From positions 1 through 64,000 of the forward strand of contig MU832555.1 in NCBI GenBank assembly GCA_029204225.1: a stretch of DNA of 64,000 nucleotides, written 5' to 3'. Positions 36,262 through 49,231 of the stretch are shown piece after piece. A program made the translations under genes and the position numbers. This stretch comes from Diphasiastrum complanatum. Lineage: Eukaryota; Streptophyta; Lycopodiopsida; Lycopodiales; Lycopodiaceae. How positions within the stretch are numbered: the first letter of the stretch is position 1; each line of letters starts with the position of its first letter. The notes under the pieces were generated by a model. That model saw only the letters and a program-made list of their open reading frames with translations. It did no database searches and had not been told where the DNA came from.

Positions 36262-37566
36262 ATCTTGAATGATCTGAAATCCTTCACACGTAACCGGCTG
36301 CCATTCACCAGAGTATCAAATCGTTTTCCATCCAAGTGCTCAAGAATTACTATGCCATAGTTCAGGATTTCCTTTACTTTATACGGGCCTTCACTAGTAA
36401 ACTTCAATTTTTCCTAGATTAGCTTGGTTTTTTACATCAATATAAGATCTCTTGCTTTCAAATCCTTTTTGTGCAATCGACGATTGTGCCATGCCTTGCG
36501 GCGGGCTTTCTTTGCTGCTAATGCATGAGCTGTCAACAATAGAGTTTCACATAATTTGTGCAACGTTTCATGACGGAGTTGTAAAGACTTATCATCATTT
36601 AACCGTTTTGTTGCCGCTATGCGTAAAGATGGGATTAAGAATTCAATTGGCATGATAGCATCTTGACCATAGACCAGTTGAAAGGGTGTTTGATTTGTAC
36701 TATTTTTGTAAGCGGTTCTGAATGCCCATAATTTTTCATACAATTTATGTTCCCAATCAGACCGACTCGCTTCAACTGTCTTTGTCATAATGGTGTAGGG
36801 AAACTTATTGAAACATTCAGCTTGGGCATTCCCTCTGGGATAGTAAGGAGTACTAAATATGTGTATAACAAAAAAATCTTCCAGTAAACACTTTATTGTT
36901 TGATTAACAAAGTGTGTTCGATCGGACATTCAAATCTGATTATAATATTTTCATAGAGAAACTTGGCCGTAGATTTCGCATCAGCAACTTTGACAGCTTT
37001 GGCTTCAACCCACTTGGTCATATAATCAGTTGCTATGATAATGTATCTAGCTTGAGATTTTTGGGCGGCATGATGAATAGGACCAATATAATCTAGTCCC
37101 CATTTTTCAAATGGTGCTTGTGATAAAACCGGATGCAAGGGTTCATAATTCTGTCTAGTAGGTCGTCGTGCTCGCTAGCAAACATCACATGTCTGAATAA
37201 AATTTTTTGTGTCCTTATGAAACGTAGGCCACCAACAACCTGATTGCAAAAGTTTGCAAACAGTAATATCTGTAGAGAAGTGTCCTCCGCCCATGCCATC
37301 ATGTGAAAACATGATTAAATCTGGTACTTCATGCGGTAAAACACATCTTCGTAGAATATTGTCTGATCCACGATGATACAATTGTCCTACAATCAATTGA
37401 TAAGGTTGAGCCTTATGAATCAATTGTCTCTTTTGTACTTTTGTCCAAGAGTCATTCGGTTGTCCTAACATCAGGTACTCAACAATATCCACTGTCCACT
37501 TAGGTACTACTTCTACATAGATCAATGCAGCATTTGGTAATTCATCATCCACTTCAGTATTAACTA
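36262..37566 (-). mobile_element. gypsy integrase
   Basis: Reading on the minus strand: zinc region 37552-37175 (LPHEVPDLIMFSHDGMGGGH, WWPTFHKDTKNFIQTCDVC), core 37138-36893 and 36929-36432 (KWGLDYIGPI; SDRTHFVNQ; RGNAQAECFNKF, giving the D, D and E positions), then KLWAFRTAYKNSTNQTPFQL. The C-terminal tail is at 36407-36270 (TSEGPYKVKEILNYGIVILE, NGSRLRV). Stops and small frameshifts separate the pieces. The LTR at 35180-36261 cuts in directly after the tail. Confidence 0.9.
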
Positions 37567-39142
37567 GTGCGAATTCGATTCACAAAATGTGATCGGCTAG
37601 ATAATGTTGCTTCTCTTTTCGAACCACAATTCAAAAGTCAAATTCAGTCAATAACAATAACCATCTTGCAATACATCCAGTATTGCATGTCTTGTTTACC
37701 AAGTAAAGTAACGGCCGATGATCCGTATAAAATGCGAAGTGCGTTTTCATGAGATAGTGACGAAATTTCCAAATAGAAAAAATCATGGCTAACGTTTCAC
37801 GTTCTGTTGTTGAATAGTCCTTCTTCGGATCTGTAAGTTGTCTGCTTGCAAATCGTATAGGATAATCTTTCTTATAATCATCTGGTTGCGTCAAAATTGA
37901 TCCAATGGCATATTTTGAGACATCTGTATGAACATGAAATTCAATCGTCCAATCTAGAGAATGCAGTATTGGTGCTAAAGTTAATGTTTTTTTTTAACTT
38001 TTCGAAGGCTTCTAATGTCTCTACTATCCAAATAGAAACAATAGTCAGTTTGTATATAGGTCGTGCTAAATCTGCAAAGAAAATAATTAAAATTCGATAG
38101 TAATTCGCATGACCCATAAACACATAAACTCCACGAATCATTGTTGGCAGTGGCAATTCCACAATATTCTTGATTTTAAAGTAATGTGTGGCAATACCAT
38201 GTCTCGATATCACATGTCCAAGCACAACTCCATGGGAAACCCATATCTGGTATTTTTTTGGATTTAGAGAAATCTGATATTTGCGACATCTTTCAAATAC
38301 TTTCTCCAATCGATCTAGGTGGTCTACATCTGTACTATATGGACTCCCAGGTCATCCAAGTAAATTTCAAGGAATTTCTGTAGATAATCTTTAAAAGCAA
38401 ATTGGATTACTCTTTGGAACGAACTTTGTGCATTACAGAGTCCAAACGGCATTACTTTGTAAGCATAGGTTCCCCATTCTGTTGCAAAAGTGATTTTGTG
38501 GCGATCTACAGGTGCAATCTTAACCTAGTTGTATCCACTAAGTCCATCTAGGAAACTATAAGCTTCCACTCTAGCAAGGCGATCCAAAATGCTTTCAATA
38601 AAAGGTAATGGAAAGTGATCCATTCTTGTCACTTTGATCAACGCCTTGAGATTCACACAGATTCTCAATTTCTCATTCTTCTTAGGAACAATGACAATCG
38701 GTGAGATCCATTCAATATGCTCGATCTCATAAATGAAATCTGCGTCAAGCAGTCTTTGAAGCTCTTTCTTTATCAGATCCGCAACATTAGGATTACAACA
38801 ATAGAACTTTGTAACCTTTGGAACTGCATCAGGTACTAAAGGTATGGTATGTTCAATAACTGACGTCGGAATACCCTTCAGATCTTGATAAGTCCATGCA
38901 AAGCAATCTTGATACTTAATAAGTAACATGCGGAGTGCTTGATACTGTTTAGGATTAAGTTGTGAACCAACTTGTACAATCTTTTTTGGTTCTCTTGGTT
39001 CAGCAAGATTCATTGGCTGTGTCCTAGCTGGGCCATCGTAAACATCTTTTGAGTCTGGCACGTGTTCTTCAGATTCACGATGTGCTTTAGATAGCATGAT
39101 AACCACATCATCCAATGTATAACGTTTAAAATGCTCGGACAT
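37567..39142 (-). mobile_element. gypsy reverse transcriptase and RNase H
   Basis: RT starts at 39142-38525 (LKGIPTSVIEHTIPL, EWISPIVIVPKKNEKLRICV, FLDGLSGYN). It continues in broken frames through YLDD near 38370 and 38309-37941 (ISLNPKKYQIWVSHGVVLGHVI). RNase H is at 37894-37631 (YPIRFASRQLTDPKKDYSTTE, FAFYTDHRPLLYLVNK) followed by ARWLLLLTEFDF. Domain order RT-RH-IN defines Ty3/gypsy. A TAG directly after SGYN and further stops make it inactive. Confidence 0.92.
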
Positions 39143-41020
39143 ATCATGCTGGACTACATCTGCTGTTCTTTTTAGAAAGGACTTGTCTTGGATCTTCGCT
39201 TAGCCTTCTTAGCAGGAATTGATCATGGAGGTGATGACTTCTGAGACGATGATGTCTTGCTAGAATTCTGACTTGTAGAATCATCCTCGACTTTTCCTTT
39301 GTCTTTATCCAATAAGGGTGGCACATTCTCTTAATCAATCTTTTGAGGGGGATTTTTTCATTTCAGGATCGTATTATCATGTTGCTTGGCTTGCTTCTTC
39401 ATCATTGACCCTGTGATCCTATCTTCCTTCAATATAACTGTCTTGGGCGGTTTTATTGTTGGTTCATCAGGAACATTACACACTCCAAATCTGGTCGGAT
39501 CCATATGATTTAGAATCTGCTCATTTGTAAGTTCTGCATTGCCATCATAAGTCAAGGCATGACTCACAGGTATGAGATCCTCTTCAATCAGATCTGGTAT
39601 AGGTTCCGTTCATATCCTAGCTACATTCAACACATTCAATGAAAACGTGATTGGTGTATCCAAAGTTCAATCTAATAATGAAATCTTACTCAAATCTGAC
39701 TGATTATCTTGTTGACACATATATCTTTCTGTACAATCAATCATTGCAAGAGCTTCATTCCAGTTGACAGTATCCATTTGAGAATCGTAATCAACTCCCA
39801 AATTTTTCTCTGGACGGTCACAAGTATGATCCGTCGTTGGTGAATCATCATCCTCTTTTTGAACCACTAGTTTGATAGTCCAAGTTGCAGGATCAACTTT
39901 GACTACACATTCACAATTTTCAAAAGTGATTTTTTCCGGTACCCCAGTTATGAATTACTTGCGCAACTCGTAACCATGGATGTACCAATAGGACTCGATA
40001 GACATTTGGTGCTTCTGGTAAGTCCATTACTACGAAAGTAATGATGAACTGTACTCCCACAATTCTGACAGATATATCTTCAACCATTCCTTGCGGACGA
40101 ACTATCGTCTGATCAGCTAGCTTAATGGCAAAAGTCGCAGGCTTGATCTTGGCAAGGCCCCATTTTGCACATAGCTTTGTAGAAATCAGATTAACACCTG
40201 AACCGCCATCTATCATGGTTGCTTCCTTAGGAAATTGTCTATGTTGTATTGGCAGAGTGATATTCTTTTGTTCACTTTCCCAAGCGGTCCCAACATGGAG
40301 TACTTCAAATCCAGCACAAAAAAATGGCTCGCGATGGACTTCTGGTTCTACTTGAGCGAACTTTTACGCTAAGACTTCTTTTGCTTTTGGCACCAGCTTC
40401 AGGAACTCTCCCAATGAAATATTAATCTTACTAGACAAAATATTCATGAGCAGTTTTGTTTTTGGTGCTTCCGGTTCAGTCATCTTGAAGGGTTCTTCAT
40501 GATGATGCAACTAATCATTCATATTTGCATGTGAATTTCTTGGTGGCTGCAATGGTGAAGAACATACTTTGGCTATTGCTTTAGCAACCTCAAGTTCATG
40601 TTCTTCTTGTAGATGTTTAATCCATTACCTCATATCCTGATATCTTCTTTTTTTTGCATGAAGATCTGAATAAACTCCAGATGTTGGTATATCGTTCAAT
40701 GGTATAGAATCAGTAGGTTCTGGATCCACTACTGGTTCTTTCTGCTTCTGTGCTCTGGTGACCACCATCAAGGGTACACTTGATTTATTCTGAACTTCTG
40801 GTCTTCGCTTGATTGTTATCAAGTTTACAGGAGCTGTAGCTGATGGTGGCTTCGGTCTTGCTGGATAGTCTTTATAGCAATGCTCATAACCTGGTACAAA
40901 TTTTTCTTTATTTGGACATTCTGCAACTCTGTGATTTTCTCCACATGCAAAGCATCCAAGTGGTGCTCTGGTCCAGTTTCTAGATGCTTGTTGTTGCACG
41001 GCAACATAAATAGCATACTA
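39143..41020 (-). mobile_element. gypsy gag end, protease and linker
   Basis: The zinc knuckle CFACGENHRVAEC lies in 40999-40625. The protease lies in 40216-39920 (MIDGGSGVNLISTKLCAKWGL, VVMDLPEAPNVYRVLL, HPWL). Linker frames 39867-39667, 39567-39358 and 39338-39144 lead to RT. The catalytic DGG replaces the common DSG, as is frequent in this gypsy branch. The parts are separated by stops. Confidence 0.8.
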
Positions 41021-42370
41021 TTCTAAAGATTCACCTTCTTGCTCAGTACCATAGTTCCATTGCTCAACACTTCTGTATTGTTCTAGTTCCATCAAATTGG
41101 CAGGAGGAGTGGAGTGCTTTGGTGGGGCAGGTAAGGCTAAACGTTCCGGGTATCCAAGAGCAGACTGTCGAGGTCTAGCTGCTGGATTTCCTCCATATTG
41201 TGGTTCTCAATATTCCATTTGGGCATTTTGTTGTTGAATTATCCGAGGATTGGAGTTGCAAAAAACAGTCAGAATCTGATTCTATATTGTAAAAAAAATT
41301 TCAAAATTCAATCGATTGATACTTCTAAAAAAATGAAAAAATTCTTAGAATCCAAATCAGAATATATCATATTTGACCCAAATTTTGACAGAGACTTGAT
41401 CTAGAAAATCAGAACCTAAATATAGAACTGGCGAAGGTTCCCTGGGCGAAGATTGGCTCGGCGAAGATTTAACAGTGCTATTTTGGAAAAAAAAAACTCT
41501 CTGATCAACTTTTTTGACAATTTCTATGGAAATAACCTTCGTCGAACTCTCAGATGCAAAATCTGAGACAGATAAAACTAGGGTAAACTCGACGAAGATT
41601 TCTGACACAAAAAAATACAGTTTCTATAGTTTGACGAGGGTAAAAATCAAAATTTTTTATGATCTGGACAAGAAGAATCTTCTTCGAACTCAAAAATAAT
41701 ATTCTACTATAAATAGAATGTTTTAAAAACTCGGCGAAGGTTTTGGCGAAGGATCAAGAGTAATACTAGTATTTTTGCAAAAAAGTGACTTTTTTTGGCA
41801 AAAATATGGCAATATGACAACTGATCTTCTAAAAAACCTTCTATTTTTGGTATTATTCTTCGACAACCTGGCAGTAGATAGATCTGAATCACACCTATGC
41901 ACTGAGAATCGGGCGAAGGTTCTTTTTCTGTATTTTTAGGGTTTTGGTGATTTTTTGGTGATTTTTTGACGGTTTTTCTGATGTTTCTGAAAATCTGCTG
42001 GGAATTAATCTTCTCCCTTCAAACTGAAGGTTCTGTGATCAAAACCAAAGGTGTCTGCAACTCGATGAAGGTTTTTTGAAATAGGGCAAAAAGTTATCAG
42101 CTCTGATGACAATTTTTGTCTCTTTTTGATCAAAATCTAGCAGATTTGACCGATTTTTGTTGTTTTTTCTGATATTGGATCTTAATATTGGTGATCTGAA
42201 TAGGTTTCCCTGTTCTACAATCAAATTAGATTTCAAGCAAGCAAATCCACTCAAATCAAGCAAAATCAATCCCAAACTAACTCTAAATGCAGATCTAACA
42301 CAACAACAAAATGCCTAATGCAAGCTAACCATCCAACAAACATGCTGCAAACTAAAAAATTGGAGTAGCT
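41021..42370 (-). other. Untranslated leader of the Athila/Tat-like gypsy
   Basis: There is no coding region of note. The word GGCGAAGGTTC or its variants recurs (41433, 41450, 41730, 41910 and others), a pattern shared with the leader of the plus-strand gypsy at 28.9-29.1 kb. Confidence 0.5.
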
Positions 42371-42387
42371 CCCCGGAAACGGCACCA
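42371..42387 (-). other. Primer-binding site TGGTGCCGTTTCCGGGG
   Basis: Minus-strand reading directly inside the LTR end CCCACTACA. It matches the TGGYGCCGTTGCCGGGGA class of primer-binding sites of Athila/Tat gypsy elements with one or two differences. Confidence 0.85.
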
Positions 42388-42391
42388 AAAT

Positions 42392-43075
42392 TGTAGTGGG
42401 TTTATTTTCTTGCCTAACCACAAACCAAGATCTGGTCAATCTAGCATCAAAGAGACAAAGTTACTTGTCACGTGTAGGTTCGTTCCCATGAGAGCGATAG
42501 TATAGTTCAGATTTCAACATGAATGGAAGATCCAAATCTAACTCTAACATCGATTAACCCTAAGCATTAACACTACATCCATTAACACTACGATCCACAA
42601 CAAGATAACTTACCCTTTCTCTCTCATAAAAAGTATAATAACATACAATCCCAATAACAATCAGATCCAACAATTAGCAAAAACCAAAGAATGCATGAGA
42701 GATGGAGGAAAAGTGATAGAGAGCAAGGACATTCATCAATCCATTTCTGAAGAGAACCAATCTGCTTTATTGAAATGAGAAAATAAACATCTGTAGGAAC
42801 TCGAGTTGGTCCTTTTTTATAGTATAGAGGAGGACCCTGGCCTCTGAATCTTATTGGTCCATTTCTGCCTTCCTAATTATTCAAATTTAAAAAAGAGTGG
42901 GAACCATCCAAATTGGAGGGAAATCCAACTTTATTTACTAACTTGACATTTAGGCCCTACGACATTAAAAGTCCCGCAAAAAGGCCTAACGTCCTTTTAT
43001 TGACTTTCTAATTAATCAAATAACTATGTGATCATCGAGTTGGACTTACACACACAGGGTGCCAAATCCCTCTCT
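42392..43075 (-). mobile_element. 5' LTR of Athila/Tat-like gypsy, outer end lost
   Basis: Homologous and co-oriented to 19678-20386. Its outer (upstream) end lacks roughly the first 45 bp, including TGTTGGAGGG, which are present in the 3' LTR. Homology stops at about 43075 and is followed within a few bases by gene X coding sequence. One deletion seems to have removed the LTR edge together with the N-terminal part of gene X. Confidence 0.85.
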
Positions 43076-44030
43076 CTAAATCTCTTATGAATCCATTTAC
43101 TCTACTTGATGTTCCCATATATTTTATAAATAATGATAGTTATATTTCTTCTAATGACATAGAAGATGTTTTAAATTTGAGAGAGGATGAAATCCTCTCA
43201 ATTTTTGCACAAAATTTATTAGAATTTTTTGACATTATTGATTACACAATAATGACCTTGAAAGTAAGATAGATTATAACAAAGATGGCAACTGGAAATC
43301 TGGCCATGAGGCATTGGAGGCCATTAAAGAAAAATCAAAAACCTATGAAAAAACTTTGCCTACAGAGGAATTTTTGAAATTCCAAAAAAAAATATCTCCC
43401 AAGGACTCAGTATATCCCCTCGGGCAATGTAGAGGCCATTGAAAGACATGACATTAGCGAACAAACATCGTTGAATACGATGATGATGATCTGGTAAGTA
43501 GATATTATATTGGTATTGATATTGTGTAGTTTTCTTAATTCAAACACTGTATTGAAGTTTGAGTTTGCATTGTTATGTGTTATTCTAAATTTATTTTCTT
43601 GACTCCTTTATAGGATGCTATTGATATAGATGCCTTTGGTATGAGACATGGAGGCATCCAAGGTGTATCTCTATCTCATTATTTGAAAAACTTTCAAAAT
43701 AATGAGATTTGTATATATCATTCATCTTCTAATCTATATGCTACCACCGTCATTATGGCCATTAAGTCATTATCTATTTGTTTAGGAGGCCATACATACG
43801 CCAAAGGAACATATAAAATCATTTTTGTGAAAATGGATTTTGCCATTAAAATATTGGGTTATACTCCCAATGAGACTACAAAAAGATCATATGCAATGGC
43901 CCTTTATTCGAGTTACATTGATATGAGCAAAAGGAAACATTTAGAATTTTTGGATCCATATGAAAGGAGATTATTCCTTCATGACAATACCATTCGTCTG
44001 AATCTTGAAGAGGATGATGAAGAAAATTAA
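43076..44030 (+). pseudogene. Gene X copy 1 (coding half), unknown protein with one intron
   Basis: Homologous along its length to the minus-strand copy at 50156-51680. Exon 1 begins truncated at TLLDVPIYFINNDSYISSND and ends at 43493; a GTAAGT...TATAG intron spans 43494-43613 (120 bp, phase 0); exon 2 runs 43614-44030 with an open C-terminus (MAIKSLSICLGGHTYAKGTY, ILGYTPNETTKRS, LDPYERRLFLHDN, acidic end). Exon 1 has frame damage after about 43240. No known domain, signal peptide or membrane segment is apparent. The promoter half of this copy lies at 19041-19677 on the other side of the gypsy insertion. Confidence 0.7.
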
Positions 44031-44039
44031 ACAATTCTG

Positions 44040-44523
44040 TACTAGATTATTGATATATTACAGGGACCTCTCCTTTGTTATGAATTTGAATGCCTTACGA
44101 AAGATCATAACATTTGGCGAGTTTTTAGCTTGATATCTAAATTGTGCTCTTCTGTAAACCACTGAAAAAGTTGAACTAAATATTTATTTTTTGAATTGTG
44201 TCCTCCATGATTTGTAGCTCTATGAAATGCTCCTCTTGCTTGCCAATGTGATTTTGCACTCACCATATTCTGATTTGTATAATTCAGTTATATGAAGTGT
44301 TGGCCAACTACTTTGAACATTCCGTCATTATAATAATTTCTTGCTATTCTTATCCGATATGGACGAGGAAGATATGTTTTTTTCACCATCCCTTGAGAAA
44401 AGGCTTCTTTAACTAATCTAAAAAAAGTAGAAGAAGCATTTTTGCTAATTCACATTATGTAGGTGTCCTTTTGGTTTGCATGTGATTGGAATCCTGTAGA
44501 TCTTCACTTGGTGGTTCTTAAAG
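44040..44523 (+). mobile_element. Presumed 5' LTR of chromovirus-like gypsy
   Basis: The segment before the primer-binding site has no ORF and is bounded on the left by the end of gene X copy 1. The exact LTR start could not be fixed because no second LTR is in the window. Confidence 0.45.
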
Positions 44524-44535
44524 TGGTATCAGAGC
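44524..44535 (+). other. Met-tRNA primer-binding site
   Basis: TGGTATCAGAGC, complementary to the 3' end of initiator methionine tRNA. It marks a plus-strand LTR element whose gag starts at 46333. Confidence 0.9.
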
Positions 44536-46332
44536 TTGGATCACATCTACCAGGAGGTGGAGCTTGAGGATCTTGGATTTTGCAGTTCTTTTGGTGTAGC
44601 TCTTTGCTTCTTCATCCAGGTGTTGGAATTCAATTTCAAGTAGGTGAATTCTCAGATTCTTGGTGTACTTTCAGCCTAAATATCATAATTGTGGATTTGT
44701 TCCATGAATTTTGAACGAAATCATTGGATTTTTGATGAATTTAGTGAATTTTTCACCTAGAATTGATGGTTTTTGCAAGGAAATGATTATAGGATCTGGT
44801 GTAGTACGTTTTCTTGATTGTAATGGCTGTTTTACAGTCATTAATTACAGAATTTAATGATTGCATGTTGGTTGAAAAGTCATAAGGTTGATTAGATAGT
44901 GATTTTGGACCAAAAATTGGGGTTTTTGAAGCATAAATGGGCTATGGAAACCATGTTTGACTTGAATCAGAACTTCTACTGCTTTAATGCAATGGATTTA
45001 CAGGGATTTGAGTTTGAAGGCACGAATTTGTGGATTTCCCCCATGAATTTGGGTCAAAATTGGTCAAAAATCATGGTTTTTTAATGTTTTTTTGGACTAA
45101 TTTTGGGGTAGATCTCAAAATTCTCAGCCAAGAATTGGTATGGACGTTTTAAGAGATGTAATGAAGCTCTCTTTAATCTTTCATGAATTTTGGAAAGGAT
45201 TAGACACCATTAGGGGGCTCAAAACATTCAAAAATAGTGTATTTTTGATGATTTTTGAGCATGAATACCTCTCAATTGGGGATATGAATCTGTTGGTTCT
45301 TGTTAAAAGCTTGAAAGATATGTTGGATTGCCTCTGATTTGAGTCATCATGCATCCAATGTGGATAGATGTGCATTAGACACCAACATATTGTAGTTTTG
45401 CTTGTTGTTGGAGGCCAAAAATGCATTTTTTGCATGATTCGAGCTTATGATTGCTTGCTGGACCTATTAGAAGCTTCTATGCCGCTCTAATGAACCTTAG
45501 TAGAGTGCTTGTAACCTCTGATCCAAGGATTTTTGGGTTGGGATGTGATTTTTTATGATACCTCTCCAAAAATGCGCCCTCCTACCTGTTTTTCAGGCAT
45601 TTAATGCTCGCATGTGTGAAGCCAAGGGTGTAGGGTGAGGTGGCAAGTGCCTTGTAGACGCAATCTCCCTCCTTTTTGTGCTTTACAGCGACCAATTTGG
45701 TGTCCTGTAGAGAAAGTTATGGCCATCTGAAGTTTGGCAATTTTTGAACTAAAATTTGCAAAATTTCGGAGTTGTTCTGATGCATGCATGCTTGTAAATC
45801 AGTATAGTGCTTTCTTGGTGATGGAAATGTATGGATAGACCTGTATGCATGCTTAAATGCATGTTGCATGCGTAACCAGTGATTTTGATCAGTAGAATTC
45901 TTGCATGTGACTAGTTTTAGCATTCTAGATCAAAAAGCAGATTTCCTAGCAACTAGGCTATTTACGGAAAACTTTTAGTTTTTTGAAAAAGTCAGTTCAT
46001 GTCGAGTTAGTTTCATGTAGGATCTTTCGAAATGATATTGATTTGAGACAGTGCCCGTGTTTTTGCAAAATCGATCTGATTAATTGATTTTCACAGTTGG
46101 TCCATTTCGAACGGATTTCGAAAATCTTAATTTTTCATAGAAGTTATTGTTGGTCATAAAAAGTGTTGTTGCATGATTTGTTTTGATATTGATTTTGCAA
46201 AAGTTTGCTCAAACGCGTGAAAGATCTTGCTGAATGATATTAGCTAGTTATGAAGGTTTTGAACGTTTCACTTATTGGTTGATGATTGGATCTCGACTAA
46301 TTTACGCAAATTTTGCATGTCAGGAAATCAAT
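44536..46332 (+). other. Long untranslated leader of the gypsy element
   Basis: 1.8 kb without supported coding sequence between primer-binding site and gag. The open frames present have no recognisable domains. Confidence 0.5.
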
Positions 46333-47556
46333 ATGGCAGACGATAATGCAAATGCAGCCCTCGATGGTCAGGTGCCAATGCATACCTATCTGCAAATTTG
46401 TGAATCATTAAGCCAAGCTCTTAATGAGATAAACAACAGGAACATTTTACGTGATCAACAAATGGAAGTACTGTTAAATCAAGTGAGAGCTTTGTCTGCT
46501 TCAAATTTGGGCTTTCGCCCTGAACCATTTTTGGGAGAGAAGAAAGAAAAGAAGCCTGAAATCGTGGATGGCTGGTTAACCAAGTGGATCGGTTATTTTA
46601 ATCTACACGGAATCCCTGAGGAGAAAAAGATAGAGTATTATTCTGTTCTTCTGTGGTAAAGTTTCGTCATCACTGGCGTGATAAACAACCTAAACCTACC
46701 ACATGGGACGAGTTTATGGAGGTGTTCAGAAAGTCGTTTGTGGTTGTGGATGACTCGAATTTTTACCAAAGATTTGTGAATTGCAAAATGGAGAGTTTGG
46801 CCTCGTACCTACAAGATTTTATGGATTTATGAAATAAAGTCCTCTCATTCGATGCAAAACTGGCACTGTGGCAGTTTATCCTAGGTTTGCCTGCAAATTA
46901 TCAGAATGAGTGTAAGCGTAACGTGCTTCAAACCTTTGATGATGTAGTTCGTGTCACGAAAGCGTACAACTCCACAGTTGTCGCATCTAGGAAGCAGTTA
47001 CAGGCTAATCCATATGGATCATCCGGACCCAGCCAGAAAAAAGGAAAGAAAAGAGTTTGTGGAAATAAGAATAAAAAATATTTCGATGAACTGGATCAAG
47101 CTGCATCTAAATTTAGACAAAAGAAAAAGTTATCCCGGAAAAAGGTTACAAGGACCAATGTTTGTTTCCATTGTGGTCAGCTTGGACACGTTATGAAATT
47201 CTGCCCAGAATGAAAGAAAGGTGCAGCTCAAGTGATTGAGATTCCATGTAAAGAGAATCTTAAGCTGAAAATTAATAAAATTAATTGTGAGTGTGATTGT
47301 TCTTTCAGTACTACTTCATTCTTGCCAAATGATTTATTTCGTTTGAAAGGCACTATTAATGGACATGAAGTTAGTATTTTAGTGGACAGTGGATCTACTT
47401 ATAATTTCATTAACTTAGTATTTTAGTGGACAATGGATCTACTTATAATTTCATTAACTCTGGTCTTGTGCAGAGACTCGGACTCAAAACTGAAGCCAAT
47501 AGCCATAGATATCGAGTATATCTAGCTTCAGTCTTGCATAAATTATCTTTTAATCC
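46333..47556 (+). mobile_element. gypsy gag and protease, truncated
   Basis: Gag begins with MADDNANAALDGQVPMHTYL. The frame shifts near 46655 and continues with TTWDEFMEVFRKSFV, a stop near 46830, then LPANYQNECKRNVLQTFDD and the knuckle CFHCGQLGHVMKFCPE. Protease follows: GTINGHEVSILVDSGSTYNF. A 44-bp tandem duplication (47371-47414, 47415-47458) repeats the DSG active site and shifts the frame. The Met-tRNA primer site and these motifs fit a chromovirus-type gypsy. Sequence ends at about 47556 where copia sequence on the other strand begins. Confidence 0.85.
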
Positions 47557-49231
47557 CACATTGGTCACAAAGATCATTGAAGTCATTAGACTTGTACTCA
47601 CCTCCACTATTTGATCTTAGGACTTTGAACTTCCTACCTGTCTGATTTTTTACCAATGCTTTGAAGCTCTTGAAAGTGTCAAATGCATCCGATTTCTTCT
47701 TTAAGAAGTAGATCCACGTCTTACGTGACATATCATCAATAGAGGTCATGAAATAGAAGGCTTTACCTTAGGACACGGTCCTCATAGGCCCACATAAATT
47801 TGTGTGGATCAAATCCAGGATGTTCTTTGCCCTTGCAACACCACCTTCATTGAACTTCTCTCGATGCTGCTTCCCATACACACATGATTCACACATTAAT
47901 TTCAAGTGGTCTTCTATGGTAGGCAATCATGTTACCATCTCCAATTTTCTCATCAAATTGAGGCTTCCTAAATTCAGGTGACCAAGCCTCTTATGACACA
48001 ACTCAGTTTGCGATGGAATGGACGATACAAGTCCATGTTGCCCCTTGATTGTAGCATTCAACCTGTACAATTTTGTATTGGGCTCCCTTACTCCATCCAC
48101 AATAATTTTGAACTTTTGGTTCACATCCTTCACAAAGCAACGATCATGGGCAAATTCTACTTTCAACTTTTGATCAGTAATGACTCCAACACAAAGTAGA
48201 TTTTTTTTCAAACCTAGTATGTAAAGTACCTCCCTGATCATCTTGCTTTTGCCATCAGGTAGTTGGATTGAAACGGTGCCTATCCCCTTGATCTTGCACA
48301 CATCACCATTTGCTTGTAAAACGGACGTTTCATTATCCAACACTTTCAAGCTACTGAACCAATTCTTGTTACGTGTCATGTGTCATGTGTCTTGTGGCTC
48401 CCGAGTCAATATACCACACTTAATCATCTTGATTAGATGACAATGCAGATATGAAGATGCTAGAGTCTTCAATCTCACCCTCATCGACAAGGTTACCTTC
48501 TTGCTTTGGTTTTTCCTTGCCTTGTTTCGCCAGAAATTTGCGACATTCAGTCTTCCAATGGCCCTTTTTACTACAATAGAAGCACTTGTCTTTCTTCTTG
48601 GTCTTACTGGAAGGTCCCTCATCCTCCTGAGTCTTGGCAAATTGTTGTTAGACTTCTTCTTGCCCTTGCCCTTGCCTTGTTTTTGGCGTGTCACAAGTGT
48701 CTGATCGTCAGTATTTTGACGTCTAGCTTTCACCATTTCTGGTTGTTGCTCTTCTTGCATCAAGATTCCTATGAGCTTGTCAAAGGTTGGCAATCTTTCT
48801 CTTGATGCTATTTCGCTCACATACATTTGATAGGGTTCTACAATGCCGCACAATGCATTGTGCACCAGCTCCACATCACGTATGCACTCACCAATAAAAT
48901 GCAATTCATCCCTCATTGTCTTGATTCTGGTCATGTACGTCTGAATGTGCTCTCCTTGTTCCATTCGGACACTATTCAGCTTTGACTTCAGAAACATGAT
49001 TCTTGACAGATTTGACGTCTTGAACTGTTCCTTTAGCACATCCCATGCATGTCTGGGTGTAACAACATCACAAATGTGGGTAATGATGTGATCGTTCACT
49101 GACAAGTTAATGAAGGTCAAAGCTTTCCTCATCTTTTTGTCGAACACTTTGATATCCGCTACATTTGGCAGCCTTCTCTCATCACCTGTGACGACTTTCC
49201 ACATGTCTTTCTCCATCAGTATGTTTTTCAT
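47543..49231 (-). mobile_element. copia gag to integrase, truncated
   Basis: Gag at 49231-48383 (MKNILMEKDMWKVVTGDERR, PRHAWDVLKEQFKTSNLSR, MRDELHFIGECIRDVELVH), frame lost before the zinc knuckle. The protease tail and pre-integrase domain are at 48379-47927 (VLYILGLKKNLLCVGVI, ELCHKRLGHLNLGSLNLM). The integrase core is at 47749-47543 (MTSIDDMSRKTWIYFLKKK, VLRSNSGGEYKSNDF). It ends at CDQCGIKR. RT and RNase H are missing. A fragment of the same family's gag lies at 60473-60745. Confidence 0.9.
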
